This document shows, piece after piece, positions 32,648-42,193 of a DNA stretch of 64,000 nucleotides. Source of the stretch: Tenacibaculum sp. 190130A14a. Lineage in GTDB: Bacteria > Bacteroidota > Bacteroidia > Flavobacteriales > Flavobacteriaceae. The stretch covers positions 1,550,001 through 1,614,000 of the forward strand of contig NZ_OZ040189.1 in assembly GCF_964048965.1 (NCBI RefSeq), given 5' to 3'. Made by a program: the position numbers and the translations under genes. Position 1 is the first letter of the stretch, and every line of letters begins with the position of its first letter. Below the pieces are notes generated by a model, which was given only the letters and a program-made list of their open reading frames with translations, ran no database searches and was not told the origin of the DNA.

Positions 32648-33207
32648 TGTCAGTTTTTGAAAAATACATTGATGACTTAACCTTTATTGAAGGAGGATAT
32701 CAAAACCGAGCAGATGATCCTGGTAATTATAATTCAGAAAAAGAATTGGTTGGTACCAATCATGGTATTTCTGCTCCAGTTTATGAAAGATGGATTGGCA
32801 GAGTTCCCACAGAAGCTAATATGAGGGCAATTACAAAACCCATCGCTTTACAAATTATAAAAGCTTGGTACTGGGATAAAGTACAAGCTTCTTTTATCAA
32901 TTCACAAGCAGTTGCTGAAAACATAGCGGATCATGCAATTAATGCAGGAACAGGAAGTGCTGCAGGAATTGTACAGGAAGTTTTAAACTATGAGTTTAAT
33001 AAAGATTTGAGTGTCGATGGAGTAATTGGTCCAATGACAATTGATGCGATTAATAGTGTTGATCAAACAAAATTGTTTCAAAAGTTCAGTCAATATCGAA
33101 TAGATTATTACAGGTCAATCAACAATCGTTCTTGGTTAAGAATATGGGAAAATAGAGTGAAGTATCTAGCCCGTAAGTTCAATATTGATATAAAAAAAAA
33201 AGTGTAA
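32647..33207 (+). CDS. GH108 lysozyme with C-terminal peptidoglycan-binding part
   Basis: 186 residues. The GH108 signature EGGYQNRADDPG has the likely catalytic Glu15, and TNHGIS follows. The second half (DLSVDGVIGPMTIDAINS) is the usual PG_binding_3 region. It cleaves peptidoglycan during lysis or entry. It is next to a holin and a spanin-like gene. Confidence 0.92.
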   Translation: MSVFEKYIDDLTFIEGGYQNRADDPGNYNSEKELVGTNHGISAPVYERWIGRVPTEANMRAITKPIALQIIKAWYWDKVQASFINSQAVAENIADHAINAGTGSAAGIVQEVLNYEFNKDLSVDGVIGPMTIDAINSVDQTKLFQKFSQYRIDYYRSINNRSWLRIWENRVKYLARKFNIDIKKKV

Positions 33208-33270
33208 TTCTTTCCACCTTCATTCTCTTTGGTTTAGGTATAACAATTTATAAATTAACAAACCCCGAAA

Positions 33271-33582
33271 ATGCAAATAATTGACCTACTAGAATCTTAC
33301 GGAATCAAAATTGGTCTTTTAATCACAGGTACTTTATCTGGATTAATTGGAACTAAAATACAAGAAAAAACAGGCTTCTTTAACTACATGTTTGGAGCTT
33401 TTTGTGGAGCTTCATGCTCAACTTACTTAACCCCAATGTTGGTAGATTATTTAAACCTATCCCAGAGCTCTTCTTATGGAGTAGGTTTTTTAATAGGTCT
33501 GGTCTCAATGAATTTAGCGAGTAGATTTATTGAAATCAGTAAAGATTTACAATTCATAAAAAGATTACTAACAAAGCAATGA
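33271..33582 (+). CDS. Holin
   Basis: 103 residues with three hydrophobic segments (IGLLITGTLSGLIGTKI; YMFGAFCGASCSTYLTPML; YGVGFLIGLVSMNLASRF) and a basic C-terminus, directly after the lysozyme gene. Size, topology and position are those of a phage holin. It overlaps the next gene by 4 bp. Confidence 0.75.
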   Translation: MQIIDLLESYGIKIGLLITGTLSGLIGTKIQEKTGFFNYMFGAFCGASCSTYLTPMLVDYLNLSQSSSYGVGFLIGLVSMNLASRFIEISKDLQFIKRLLTKQ

Positions 33583-34172
33583 AAGAGATATTAAAATACA
33601 TATTCGTATGCTATATACTAGTACTAATATTTCTAAACTTAAAGGAATGTAGTAATAGAGAAGAACCAATTGATTTAAAAGTTACTACTCAAAAAAAAGT
33701 AGTTAATCGTAAGGACAGTCTTGTAGTTGTTTTTGATACAATTTATCAAACTAAAAAGATTATGGTTTTCGATACCATTACAAATAAGATTATTCAAAAT
33801 CGAATAGTTCCTGTTAATGATCACGAAGTAACCAGGGAAGTTTTTCAAACCAATGATACAATTGAGCTATCAAACGCGAAAGTTGTTTCTTCAATCATTG
33901 CTGAAGGCAGGGTTTTACAACAAGATTTTAAAGTAACTACTGCAGATTCTATTATCAATCATTTCATTGAAAAAACAATCTATAAAGAGCGTAATAAACT
34001 CTTTTTAAATGTATCCCCAACAATTGGGTTTAACGGAGTTTTTACAGGTGGTGAATTAAGTATTGATTATACAATTAAAGATAAAATTAGATTAGGAGTA
34101 GGTGTTGGCGTTTTACAGGATATCCAAACCAAACCATATATAAAATTCAGTGTAGGAGTACCATTAAATTAA
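33579..34172 (+). CDS. Spanin-like protein (inner-membrane anchor, C-terminal strands)
   Basis: 197 residues. An N-terminal membrane helix (YIFVCYILVLIFLNL) is followed by a periplasmic stretch with repeated DTI/DSL turns and a C-terminal set of amphipathic strands (LFLNVSPTIGFNGVFTGGEL ... YIKFSVGVPLN) resembling outer-membrane barrel strands. One protein reaching from inner to outer membrane would act as a unimolecular spanin. That role is inferred from position after the holin. Confidence 0.6.
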   Translation: MKEILKYIFVCYILVLIFLNLKECSNREEPIDLKVTTQKKVVNRKDSLVVVFDTIYQTKKIMVFDTITNKIIQNRIVPVNDHEVTREVFQTNDTIELSNAKVVSSIIAEGRVLQQDFKVTTADSIINHFIEKTIYKERNKLFLNVSPTIGFNGVFTGGELSIDYTIKDKIRLGVGVGVLQDIQTKPYIKFSVGVPLN

Positions 34173-34177
34173 ACGCA

Positions 34178-34732
34178 ATGAGTGAAGTTAAAAAAGTAGG
34201 TCAAAAAGGAAATTTAAAAGAAAAAGAAACAGGGAATTATTTAGGGTTCGCAGCCGCTTTAGTAATTGGTATAGTTGGATTTCAACGCTACAACAGGTTC
34301 AAAAATTTCATTGATTCTGTTTTGTTTGAAGTGGAAATTTTAAAGTTTGACTCGAATGATCTTTCAATTTTTATCAGTCCAGTAAGTAGTTTAAATGTCC
34401 CTTATTCGATTAGGTCTATTGAATTTGTATTTGACAACAAACTTTGGCAAGCCAAATATTGTGATCTACATAAAATGATTGTGGCTAATTCACAAATTCC
34501 AATGTCTTTTCAATTTGTGAAACCAATCTCAACAGAAGATCCAAATGTAATGATCATAACATATAATTTTTTCGGATTTAAGTTAGAAAGAGCATATCAA
34601 CCGAGAATTGCAACTCTCCAAAGAAATTTCACTCCGAGAGTGCAAGCAGCAAACTTACAAGATAAACAGGTGTCTATTTCTAAATGTGGATGCACTAAAA
34701 AAAGTAACACATGGCAAGAACAATCAAGATAA
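34178..34732 (+). CDS. Virion membrane protein candidate
   Basis: 184 residues. One helix near the N-terminus (NYLGFAAALVIGIVGFQRY), then a beta-rich domain and a tail with Cys pair CGC. Not recognised. The 3' end overlaps the next gene by 22 bp. Confidence 0.55.
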   Translation: MSEVKKVGQKGNLKEKETGNYLGFAAALVIGIVGFQRYNRFKNFIDSVLFEVEILKFDSNDLSIFISPVSSLNVPYSIRSIEFVFDNKLWQAKYCDLHKMIVANSQIPMSFQFVKPISTEDPNVMIITYNFFGFKLERAYQPRIATLQRNFTPRVQAANLQDKQVSISKCGCTKKSNTWQEQSR

Positions 34733-35199
34733 CGAAAACAGGAAATATAACTATAGTTACTACCACCATTTTCGGTAAAAGTAGTACTATCTATTCTTCA
34801 GAAAAAAGGTCGATTAAAGCTCATTTAAATGGAGTAATTGTTGAACCTAGTACCTCGGAGCCTACCTTCAGTAATTTTTATTTTCCAATTAATGAACTGG
34901 AAAACAATTTCGGTGCAAAAACCGCAGAGGAATTGGTTTTAATTTTTGCTGATAAAGGATTCTTTAGCGGTGATGATACTGGAGGGAACTCTTCAAGTGG
35001 TTCAGAGCAGAATAATAAAATCCTTCAATTGACTTTCCATAGTATTCCTCTAGCTCCAAAACAAACTCCTGAAGATGCTTTGGCGAATCATATGAATAAT
35101 TACCCCAAAGCTATTGTTGTAAATGAAGATGAAATAGCCATCATTGATGCAACCTTCATACCTACATCACAAGAAGAAGAAGGACAATCATTATTTTAA
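34711..35199 (+). CDS. Structural protein candidate, unknown
   Basis: 162 residues. Beta-rich N-terminal half, a Ser/Gly linker (GGNSSSGSEQ), and an acidic C-terminus. The start overlaps the previous gene. Could be a spike or attachment component; no family seen. Confidence 0.55.
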   Translation: MARTIKITKTGNITIVTTTIFGKSSTIYSSEKRSIKAHLNGVIVEPSTSEPTFSNFYFPINELENNFGAKTAEELVLIFADKGFFSGDDTGGNSSSGSEQNNKILQLTFHSIPLAPKQTPEDALANHMNNYPKAIVVNEDEIAIIDATFIPTSQEEEGQSLF

Positions 35200-35211
35200 A
35201 ACTAACGTGCA

Positions 35212-35844
35212 ATGAAATTTATTTTAAAAATAGGAAAGGGTAACTATGGAGCTGGTAATACACAATTAACTGGTGCAGATGTATATGCCTTAGATGTTGA
35301 GTTACATCAAGAAATAGCACAATTAAAAAGCACTGTTGCAGGAATTCCAAAGATTACTAATGCGACTCTTTTAAATTCAATTACTGCAGCACAAGTTGCA
35401 AATTGGAATGCAGGTGATTTAACAGACTCAGAAGAAAAACAAATTGAAACTTTACTTAAATGGAGAAGTGAATCTTTTAGTTTAAACAACTTCTATCAAC
35501 CTGCCAGTATTCCTGCTTTCCCATGGACAGAAGGATCGAGTATTGTTACTTTTAACAACTACAATTTAACCGAGAGTTATTTACTAGTAAACACAACTGT
35601 TTCAACAAGAAGTGTTAATTGGGATAGTTTGAAAAACGAAACAAAAATTGGGATTTCATTCTATGTGGATTCATTGGAGGCTCCATTATCAATTTATTTA
35701 GAGAGAACAACCGAGATAGTCGTTTCAGACTTTGTAGTATTCAAACCTTCAGATATTAATTCAAGAAGTTTTTTTAATACTCATTTAGCACCAAATACAA
35801 ACGGAGCCTACAACAAGGAATTACAGGTATATCCTATAAAATAA
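35212..35844 (+). CDS. Spike or receptor-binding protein candidate
   Basis: 210 residues. A short beta start, a helical stretch LDVELHQEIAQLKSTVAGIP that could form a trimeric coiled coil, NAGDLTDSEEKQIE, then a beta-rich C-terminal domain. The layout resembles phage fibre tips. No family assigned. Confidence 0.55.
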   Translation: MKFILKIGKGNYGAGNTQLTGADVYALDVELHQEIAQLKSTVAGIPKITNATLLNSITAAQVANWNAGDLTDSEEKQIETLLKWRSESFSLNNFYQPASIPAFPWTEGSSIVTFNNYNLTESYLLVNTTVSTRSVNWDSLKNETKIGISFYVDSLEAPLSIYLERTTEIVVSDFVVFKPSDINSRSFFNTHLAPNTNGAYNKELQVYPIK

Positions 35845-35850
35845 TGTTCT

Positions 35851-36306
35851 ATGAAAAAGGTAGTAGTTGCATCATTGGTAGGTATTGGAATTTACTCTGT
35901 TTTTAAATATCAAAGGTTAAAAAAAGGAGCTTCTAGCCTGCATGCAAAAATCATTGGAGTAAATGGGCTTGATATTGGTTTTGATAAAATCAATTTCAGG
36001 CTTTCTATTGCTTTAAAAAACAATAGTGATACAGATTTAGGGATTAATACATATAAACTCTTAAAGCTATCTGAAATCAACTTTTTCAATAAACAGAATG
36101 GTAACTATTTAGGAACCGCAAAAACAAACATTTCTGAGATACAAATTCCTAAAAAAGACATCTTAGTTATTAAAGATATCCCAACTGTTTTGCCTGTTCA
36201 AAACATATTATCAAACATAAAGCTGTTCAATAAAAATATTGAACAGAACTTAAAAATTGTACTCATTTTCGACTCGTTAGGTAAACGATTTGAAGTAATA
36301 GTTTAA
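35851..36306 (+). CDS. LEA14-like domain protein with membrane anchor
   Basis: 151 residues. N-terminal membrane helix (VVVASLVGIGIYSVFKY) and a domain with GLDIGFDKINFRLSIALKN, the hallmark of LEA type 2/WHy beta-sandwiches. Probably another virion membrane protein. Four bp before the zincin-ATPase gene. Confidence 0.6.
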   Translation: MKKVVVASLVGIGIYSVFKYQRLKKGASSLHAKIIGVNGLDIGFDKINFRLSIALKNNSDTDLGINTYKLLKLSEINFFNKQNGNYLGTAKTNISEIQIPKKDILVIKDIPTVLPVQNILSNIKLFNKNIEQNLKIVLIFDSLGKRFEVIV

Positions 36307-36309
36307 AAT

Positions 36310-38718
36310 ATGATTAACAGAATTATTGAACAATACAACGCTTTAGACAATAACACAATAAACAGAGAAGTTTTAGAAGGTTTACTTTCTAAAACTTCTT
36401 TGGTAAAAAACACAACGGATCAAACTGCAGTGATCTATGAAAAGTTAAAAAAACTACTTGATCAAAATAAAGATTCCGAGTTTTTTATTGAATTATCTAA
36501 AGAGATTGAGCCGATTGATTTAGATATCAATGAAGGAATGGGAATTCCCCTTTTTAAAAGACCGGTTAGAGATTACTCCCAAGGAATGAATGGGAAAATA
36601 AACGCTTCAGAAATATATTCCATGATCACCGATAGTATGATCAAATTAATTGAAAAAGCAACCGGAGAAGGGTATGTAAAAGAGTGGCAGGAAAACCGAA
36701 ATGACTTTATGCAGCCTTTAAACTTCATTTCTAAAAAGCCCTATAGAGGTATCAATCAATTATTATTAACCAATTTCGGGTTTACCACTTTTGAAAATCC
36801 ATTTTTTCTAACATTCAAGCAAATTGAACGACTGGGAGGGAAAATTAAAAAAGGAAGTAAGAGTAAAAGAATCATCTATTTTACAAAGCTTTATGTTTAT
36901 AGTAATAAAGAGTATAAACTAAAAATTGGTACCTATGACGTTAAAAAGTTCGTCAGGTATATAAACAAGCACAAGGATAAAATCAGCCATTTTAAAAAAG
37001 GAGGAGATTTAGAATCTTTTATTAGAAAAAATAATGTCTCCTTATTAAAGTACTATTTAGTTTTTAACGGATCAGATGTTGAAGGAATCGATTTTAAACT
37101 AGAAGAATTCAAAGCAAAATTTAGTAGAAATGAAAATGAAATAGTTGAAGCAGCAGAAGAAATAGTACAGCAATACCCAAATCCAAAGCCACCACTAAAA
37201 CACGGAGGTAATGATGCTTATTATTCTCCTACAAAAGATTATGTTCAAATGCCAAAATTGAAAGATTTTGACTCAGAACAGGGTTATTATGCAACATTAT
37301 TTCATGAGTATATTCATAGTACTGGCCATAAATCTAGATTAGATCGTTTTGTGCCAGGAGATTCATTTGGTAGCCCAGCGTATGCAAAAGAAGAATTAGT
37401 TGCAGAGTTTGGTGCCGTATTCTTATCGGCTGAAGCAGGTATTTTATGGAGAAATAATTCAAACCATGCCGAGTATATAAAGCATTGGAAAGGAGTTTTA
37501 CCAAATTTAAAAAAGGATAATAGGTTATTGTTTAACGCAAGTAAAGATGCTCAAAAAGCTTCCGATTATATTTTACAAAGAGATGAAAACGGAGAACCAA
37601 AATATTTAAAGAAATTTACTAAGAAATTCAATGCAAAGAAGTCTACTAATAGCAATAAAAAAGATGTTGTTGCTGCAGGAATGAATGGTGAAGCTGTAAC
37701 TGTTACTTTACCATCTATTAAAAAAGTATCAGTCAATTTACCTGAGAGAACTGGAACAGTTGCAACAACCGGTGCAATAAAAATGCAACAATCAAAAACC
37801 ATTACCTCCGATAGTTTAAGTACTGAAAAGCAAGAAGTTAAAAAAGAACAACAACGGCCTGCAACAAAAGAGCAACAGTTTTGCAACAAAAGTGCAACAA
37901 TTTTGCAACAAGAAAATACAGCAAAAAACTTAAATAGTGATCAAATGCAACAACCGTTGCAACAGAAAGAAACAATTGTTGCAATAACTCCACCGATACG
38001 TCAAGAGAAGAAATTGAAAACGAACATCACTACTCAAAAGAAAAATTCTGTATTAACTTCTTCAGATATCAACAACATGACTTTTGATACATTGACATTC
38101 TCCGGAGAGTGGGCAGACTTTATGCAAGAACCTGCTAAAACTATGAAGTTGGCAATTTGGGGAAAACCTAAAAACGGTAAAACGGCAGGGGCAACCAAAT
38201 TAGCAAACTATTTAACCAACTTTGGAAGTGTACTTTATAATTTCGCTGATCAGGGTATTAATAAAAGTACGCAGGACCTTTGGAAACTTTCAGGTTTAAG
38301 TGAGAAGTCAAACGCTGCAGCAACAGGGATAAGAGATATCAAAGAACTTGACAAATTATGTGCCAGTGGCCAGTATGATTTTGTTTTTATAGATATGATC
38401 AATACCTATATACATAGAACTGGAATTAAATATTTTGAGTTTGAAGAACAATTTTTAAAGAAGTACCCAAACATTTCTTTTATTCTAATATTTGAGGTAA
38501 CAAAAACTGGAAACTTTAAAGGTGATCAAGGCTGGACCCATTTACCAGATGCATTAATCACAGTTGATAGTTTTGTAATGCATAATCAAGGCCGTTACGG
38601 TGTTGGAGAGTATGTGGTTTGGAAAGAAGGATTAAAAAAGGTTAATCCTAAGAAATACAAAGAGTTCTTTACTGAAAAATTAGGTCAAGATAATGAAGTG
38701 GTTCATGTTAATATTTAG
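36310..38718 (+). CDS. ArdC-like zincin fused to a RecA/RadA-like ATPase
   Basis: 802 residues. The N-terminal half ends in an ArdC/PolyVal-type metallopeptidase: FHEYIHSTGHKSRLDR (zinc HExxH at about 332) with EELVAEFGA as the downstream Glu helix. A Gln-rich linker (about 500-560) follows. The last 190 residues form a P-loop ATPase: Walker A GKPKNGKT (about 617), Walker B YDFVFIDM (about 690), and EVTKTGNFKGDQGWTHLPDA, like the RadA/KaiC core. It is the last gene of the late operon. It could handle DNA during entry, replication or packaging. It is not a typical A32-type packaging ATPase. The linker DNA carries a five-copy 11-bp array. Confidence 0.8.
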   Translation: MINRIIEQYNALDNNTINREVLEGLLSKTSLVKNTTDQTAVIYEKLKKLLDQNKDSEFFIELSKEIEPIDLDINEGMGIPLFKRPVRDYSQGMNGKINASEIYSMITDSMIKLIEKATGEGYVKEWQENRNDFMQPLNFISKKPYRGINQLLLTNFGFTTFENPFFLTFKQIERLGGKIKKGSKSKRIIYFTKLYVYSNKEYKLKIGTYDVKKFVRYINKHKDKISHFKKGGDLESFIRKNNVSLLKYYLVFNGSDVEGIDFKLEEFKAKFSRNENEIVEAAEEIVQQYPNPKPPLKHGGNDAYYSPTKDYVQMPKLKDFDSEQGYYATLFHEYIHSTGHKSRLDRFVPGDSFGSPAYAKEELVAEFGAVFLSAEAGILWRNNSNHAEYIKHWKGVLPNLKKDNRLLFNASKDAQKASDYILQRDENGEPKYLKKFTKKFNAKKSTNSNKKDVVAAGMNGEAVTVTLPSIKKVSVNLPERTGTVATTGAIKMQQSKTITSDSLSTEKQEVKKEQQRPATKEQQFCNKSATILQQENTAKNLNSDQMQQPLQQKETIVAITPPIRQEKKLKTNITTQKKNSVLTSSDINNMTFDTLTFSGEWADFMQEPAKTMKLAIWGKPKNGKTAGATKLANYLTNFGSVLYNFADQGINKSTQDLWKLSGLSEKSNAAATGIRDIKELDKLCASGQYDFVFIDMINTYIHRTGIKYFEFEEQFLKKYPNISFILIFEVTKTGNFKGDQGWTHLPDALITVDSFVMHNQGRYGVGEYVVWKEGLKKVNPKKYKEFFTEKLGQDNEVVHVNI
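37760..37983 (+). promoter_or_regulatory. GCAACA array embedded in coding sequence
   Basis: GCAACA starts at 37861, 37872, 37883, 37894 and 37905, again five copies at exact 11-bp period. Scattered copies lie at 37762, 37785, 37947 and 37959, with an inverted TGTTGC at 37977. Since 11 is not a multiple of 3, the DNA motif passes through all reading frames. The DNA, not the protein, is therefore being kept. Same motif as 26659-26807. Confidence 0.7.
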
Positions 38719-38867
38719 GGGTAATAAATGTTAATTAAGGGTTTAAATAAAATCAATTGAAATTTTGTTATAAAAAGTTCGGTAGCTTTTAGAAAGTAAA
38801 AGTGAGGAATGAGAAACGAATGACATCTCTTTAGAAAGTTTTTAAATGTTCTAAGAGGATTACCAAA

Positions 38868-38875
38868 TAATTTTG
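38868..38875 (+). promoter_or_regulatory. Promoter of the LRR lipoprotein gene
   Basis: TAATTTTG matches TAnnTTTG, 65 bp before the ATG at 38940. The rest of 38719-38939 shows no gene. Confidence 0.5.
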
Positions 38876-38939
38876 TAGCCGATTCAAATAATTCACATTT
38901 GAACGAAAACGTATTTTAAAAAACAAAAAAAAACTCAAA

Positions 38940-40778
38940 ATGAGGAAAAAAATTAACATGTATTTTAGTGCTATTCTTTTTGTACTAGCATTCATCACAA
39001 GTTGTGATAAAGATGAAGAAATAATGCCTGCAGTTTTTTCAATCACTCCTGTAGAAAAAGACTTTGGTATAATTGAAGTAGAAAAATCTACAAACTATTC
39101 ATTTGAAATTACAAATGAAGGTGAAGCCGTATTAGAAATTAAAGAGTATGCTATTATAGGAACTAATGCATCTGATTTTTCTATAAATGCAGTAGCTGTT
39201 AATATCGAGAAAAACGATTCATACGATTTTGAGCTTACTTTTGCTCCATTGACAATTGGTATAAAAGAGGCTGTTTTAGAAATAACAACTAATGTTGGTG
39301 TAAAAAATATAGCCTTAAATGGAGAAGGAATTGCCAAGCCTATCCCTGTAATTCAATTCAGCGAGTCTCCTGTTAATTTTGGAAATGTTTTAATTGAGCA
39401 AAACTTATCTAAAAATGTTACAATTAGTAATATTGGAAATGCAGATTTAGAAATTACTAGTGCTAACATTTCGAGTGGTTCAACAGTTTTTTCGATTACT
39501 GGATCTCCAAGTTCACTTATAAAAACAATCCCTTCTGGAGACTCATATACTTTTGAAGTTAAATTTACTCCAAACTCTTTGGGAGCCGCTTCAGGTATTC
39601 TAAGGTTGGTTAACAATTCTAACGCCAGTGAAATCAATTTAGAAATGAATGGTATAGGGATAGTACCTGCTCTACCAGAAATTAATCTGAGTGAAACAGG
39701 TTTAAATTTTGGTAATGTGAACATTGGTAGTTCAAGTAGTGATTTAACTTTTGATATTCAAAATAACGGGCAAGGAAACCTAGAAGTTAGTAATATAAAT
39801 TTAAGTGGGGCTAACTCGAGTGATTTTACCTTGGTTGGCGTATCATATCCAATTACAATATTACCTAATAACTCATATACAGTCACTGTTAGATTCACCC
39901 CACAATCTGAAGGACGAAAGTATGGAAGAGTTAATATTGTAAGTAACGATCCAACTAAACCAAATTATGCTTTAATAATTGAGGGCAATGGTTTATCAAC
40001 AACAAGTAATATTGTTAACATTCCAGATTCTAATTTTAAAGCGGCATTAGTGGCTAATTCTTCCATTAATACTAATGGGGATTCTGAAATCCAAATATCT
40101 GAAGCTCAGTCTTATAGCGGTGTTGTTCGTGTTGATGGTTTAACTATTTCAGATTTAACAGGTTTAGAAGAGTTTGTGAATATTTCCGAGTTTCACGCAA
40201 TGAACAATTCCTTAACAAGTATAGATTTAAGCCAAAATACAGCAATTACTAGATTGTCTTTAACTAATAATGATTTAACTTCTCTTGATCTTTCAACAAA
40301 TATTATCCTTAAGACGATTTTAATTCAAAACAACAATATTAGTTCGATAGATTTAACAAATCATTCTAGTTTAGTTAATTTTCAATGTGGAAACAATAAT
40401 ATTTCAAACTTAGTGTTGCCGACAACAGCTAATGGGCTAAGAACTTTATATTTGGAGCAAAATAAAATTAGTACGTTAGATGTTTCTATGTATTCAGATT
40501 TAAGAACTTTGTCTGTATATAACAATAATTTAACTAATCTAGATATTTCACCAAACACCAAAATAAGGGCATTACATGTTAGAAATAATAAATTATCAAG
40601 TTTAAATGTAGCTAATGGTAATAATGTAAACTTCATTTATATGGTGGCAGACAGAAACACTGATTTAACTTGTATTCAGCATGATGCTGGATTTGATCCT
40701 TTAAACCCTCCAAATACTGCAGTAAACCAATGGGCCAAACCATCTGGAGCTTCTTGGAGTACTACTGCATGCCCTTAA
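38940..40778 (+). CDS. Lipoprotein with HYDIN-like repeats and leucine-rich repeats
   Basis: 612 residues. Lipobox FITSC after a signal peptide; three choice-of-anchor-D/HYDIN-like beta domains (each with NFGNV or FGIIEV and YTFEVKFTP-type strands, about 30-345); then seven to eight leucine-rich repeats (LTSLDLSTN, ISSIDLTNH, LTNLDISPN). Probably on the cell surface. Lysogenic-conversion cargo by position: separate promoter, downstream of the late operon. Confidence 0.82.
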   Translation: MRKKINMYFSAILFVLAFITSCDKDEEIMPAVFSITPVEKDFGIIEVEKSTNYSFEITNEGEAVLEIKEYAIIGTNASDFSINAVAVNIEKNDSYDFELTFAPLTIGIKEAVLEITTNVGVKNIALNGEGIAKPIPVIQFSESPVNFGNVLIEQNLSKNVTISNIGNADLEITSANISSGSTVFSITGSPSSLIKTIPSGDSYTFEVKFTPNSLGAASGILRLVNNSNASEINLEMNGIGIVPALPEINLSETGLNFGNVNIGSSSSDLTFDIQNNGQGNLEVSNINLSGANSSDFTLVGVSYPITILPNNSYTVTVRFTPQSEGRKYGRVNIVSNDPTKPNYALIIEGNGLSTTSNIVNIPDSNFKAALVANSSINTNGDSEIQISEAQSYSGVVRVDGLTISDLTGLEEFVNISEFHAMNNSLTSIDLSQNTAITRLSLTNNDLTSLDLSTNIILKTILIQNNNISSIDLTNHSSLVNFQCGNNNISNLVLPTTANGLRTLYLEQNKISTLDVSMYSDLRTLSVYNNNLTNLDISPNTKIRALHVRNNKLSSLNVANGNNVNFIYMVADRNTDLTCIQHDAGFDPLNPPNTAVNQWAKPSGASWSTTACP

Positions 40779-40805
40779 TCTATTTATTACCTTGTGTTAA
40801 ATCCT

Positions 40806-40845
40806 GAAGTTGTCTACAACATATAACAGTAGGCAACTTCTTTAA
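40806..40845 (+). terminator. Terminator after the LRR gene
   Basis: GAAGTTG-t-CTAC / GTAG-g-CAACTTC stem with T-rich tail. Confidence 0.65.
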
Positions 40846-40853
40846 TTAAATAT

Positions 40854-42164
40854 GTGACTATGAGACATAATATTATCAAGTTATCTTGTATTATTTTTTT
40901 TGGGATTTTTACTCCTTTTTTTGCCAATGCACAATTTGGAGGTATTATGAAAAAAGTAAAACAAAATGTAGTTGACAAAACAACGAAAAAATATAACTCT
41001 GGGAAAAATACTAATTCATCAAGTAAGCAAGATGAATCGAAGGAGAATGAATTATATTCAGATTCAGAGTATAAACTAGAGTTAGCTAGAAAATACCCAA
41101 ATGATAAACAAAAACAAGAATACTATTACAAAAAGTATAAAGAATTTCAACAAAAAAAACTTAATGAACAAGAAAAATTATTAGCCAATACTAATAAAAA
41201 AGGCAAGGTAGTTAATAATATTCCATCTCCAATTGATAGTGAAGTTCAAGATAAATTTAAAGATAATGAAATCTATATACTTAATGGTGTTAAGTTTAGA
41301 AAGATTCCATCGTATAATGGAAAGTTTTACGATAAATTAGATCTATCAGGATATTATCATTTGTCTCAATATTTTGTAAGATATCCATCAAGTCATTTTG
41401 ATAGAGAACCTGGACGAATTTATGAAGGCTTTTCAATAGAATATAACCCAAATACATATGAATTAAAAGCTTATTTCGATCCAGTTACAAAACGACATGG
41501 AGTGATTCCTAAACAATATAGAGAATCTGCAGATAAAGGTAATATTCAGTTTCAATTTGGAATTGGAGATGGACCAGAATGGACTAATGTTAACGCACTA
41601 TTATTAGAACCGGGTGTATTATTAATAGGGGCAGAAGTTTATTATAAGAATAAAAAAGAAGGACACAAGTGGATGAATAATATAGAACCAAAGCAGTTTG
41701 TCATTGCTTCTAAAGATCCTGCAAAGATTTTAAAGTATTATAGAAACCCAGAGTTAACTTCACAAGTTACCTTCGCTAAATTTGATTCTTTACTTCATGA
41801 TTCAGAAAATTTTTCTTTTTCTAAATTGAAAATGCCATCAAAAGGCAATTTGAATAATAACTTAATTGGTATTGCTACTAAAGGTTTGAACAATTATTAC
41901 AGTAAAACAAGTATGAAAAACCTTAAGCAATACATTACTTCGAACAGATGGTCTACCGTTAAACATAAAATAACAGGAATCCCACAGTATCAATGGGCAG
42001 TTGGTGCAGTCATTCAAAAAAATTCAGATGGACAATGTATGTTGCAACAGTTCATAATTAGAAGGGATTATGAAGGAGGAGGGAAATTCGGAACAGCGTT
42101 TTTTAATGGGATTAGTCGAACAGGAAAAGCTCCATATGGAAGCTATTGTAAATGCATAAATTAA
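40854..42164 (+). CDS. Secreted protein, unknown
   Basis: 436 residues. Signal peptide (about 1-25, ending near ANAQ), a Lys/Ser/Asn-rich low-complexity part, then a globular domain with two late Cys. Not recognised. Cargo region, between two secreted-protein genes. Confidence 0.6.
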   Translation: MTMRHNIIKLSCIIFFGIFTPFFANAQFGGIMKKVKQNVVDKTTKKYNSGKNTNSSSKQDESKENELYSDSEYKLELARKYPNDKQKQEYYYKKYKEFQQKKLNEQEKLLANTNKKGKVVNNIPSPIDSEVQDKFKDNEIYILNGVKFRKIPSYNGKFYDKLDLSGYYHLSQYFVRYPSSHFDREPGRIYEGFSIEYNPNTYELKAYFDPVTKRHGVIPKQYRESADKGNIQFQFGIGDGPEWTNVNALLLEPGVLLIGAEVYYKNKKEGHKWMNNIEPKQFVIASKDPAKILKYYRNPELTSQVTFAKFDSLLHDSENFSFSKLKMPSKGNLNNNLIGIATKGLNNYYSKTSMKNLKQYITSNRWSTVKHKITGIPQYQWAVGAVIQKNSDGQCMLQQFIIRRDYEGGGKFGTAFFNGISRTGKAPYGSYCKCIN

Positions 42165-42193
42165 CTAAAGATAATAAATAAACAAAAAAACAA

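Noticed and set aside
37760..37983. CRISPR-like array
   Set aside because: Repeats are 6-8 bp with 11-bp period and no unique spacers of 30 bp, and no cas genes are present anywhere in the window.
27196..38718. Tailed-phage morphogenesis module
   Set aside because: I looked for portal, terminase, prohead protease, tape measure and baseplate features and found none; proteins are too short and too rich in single membrane helices.
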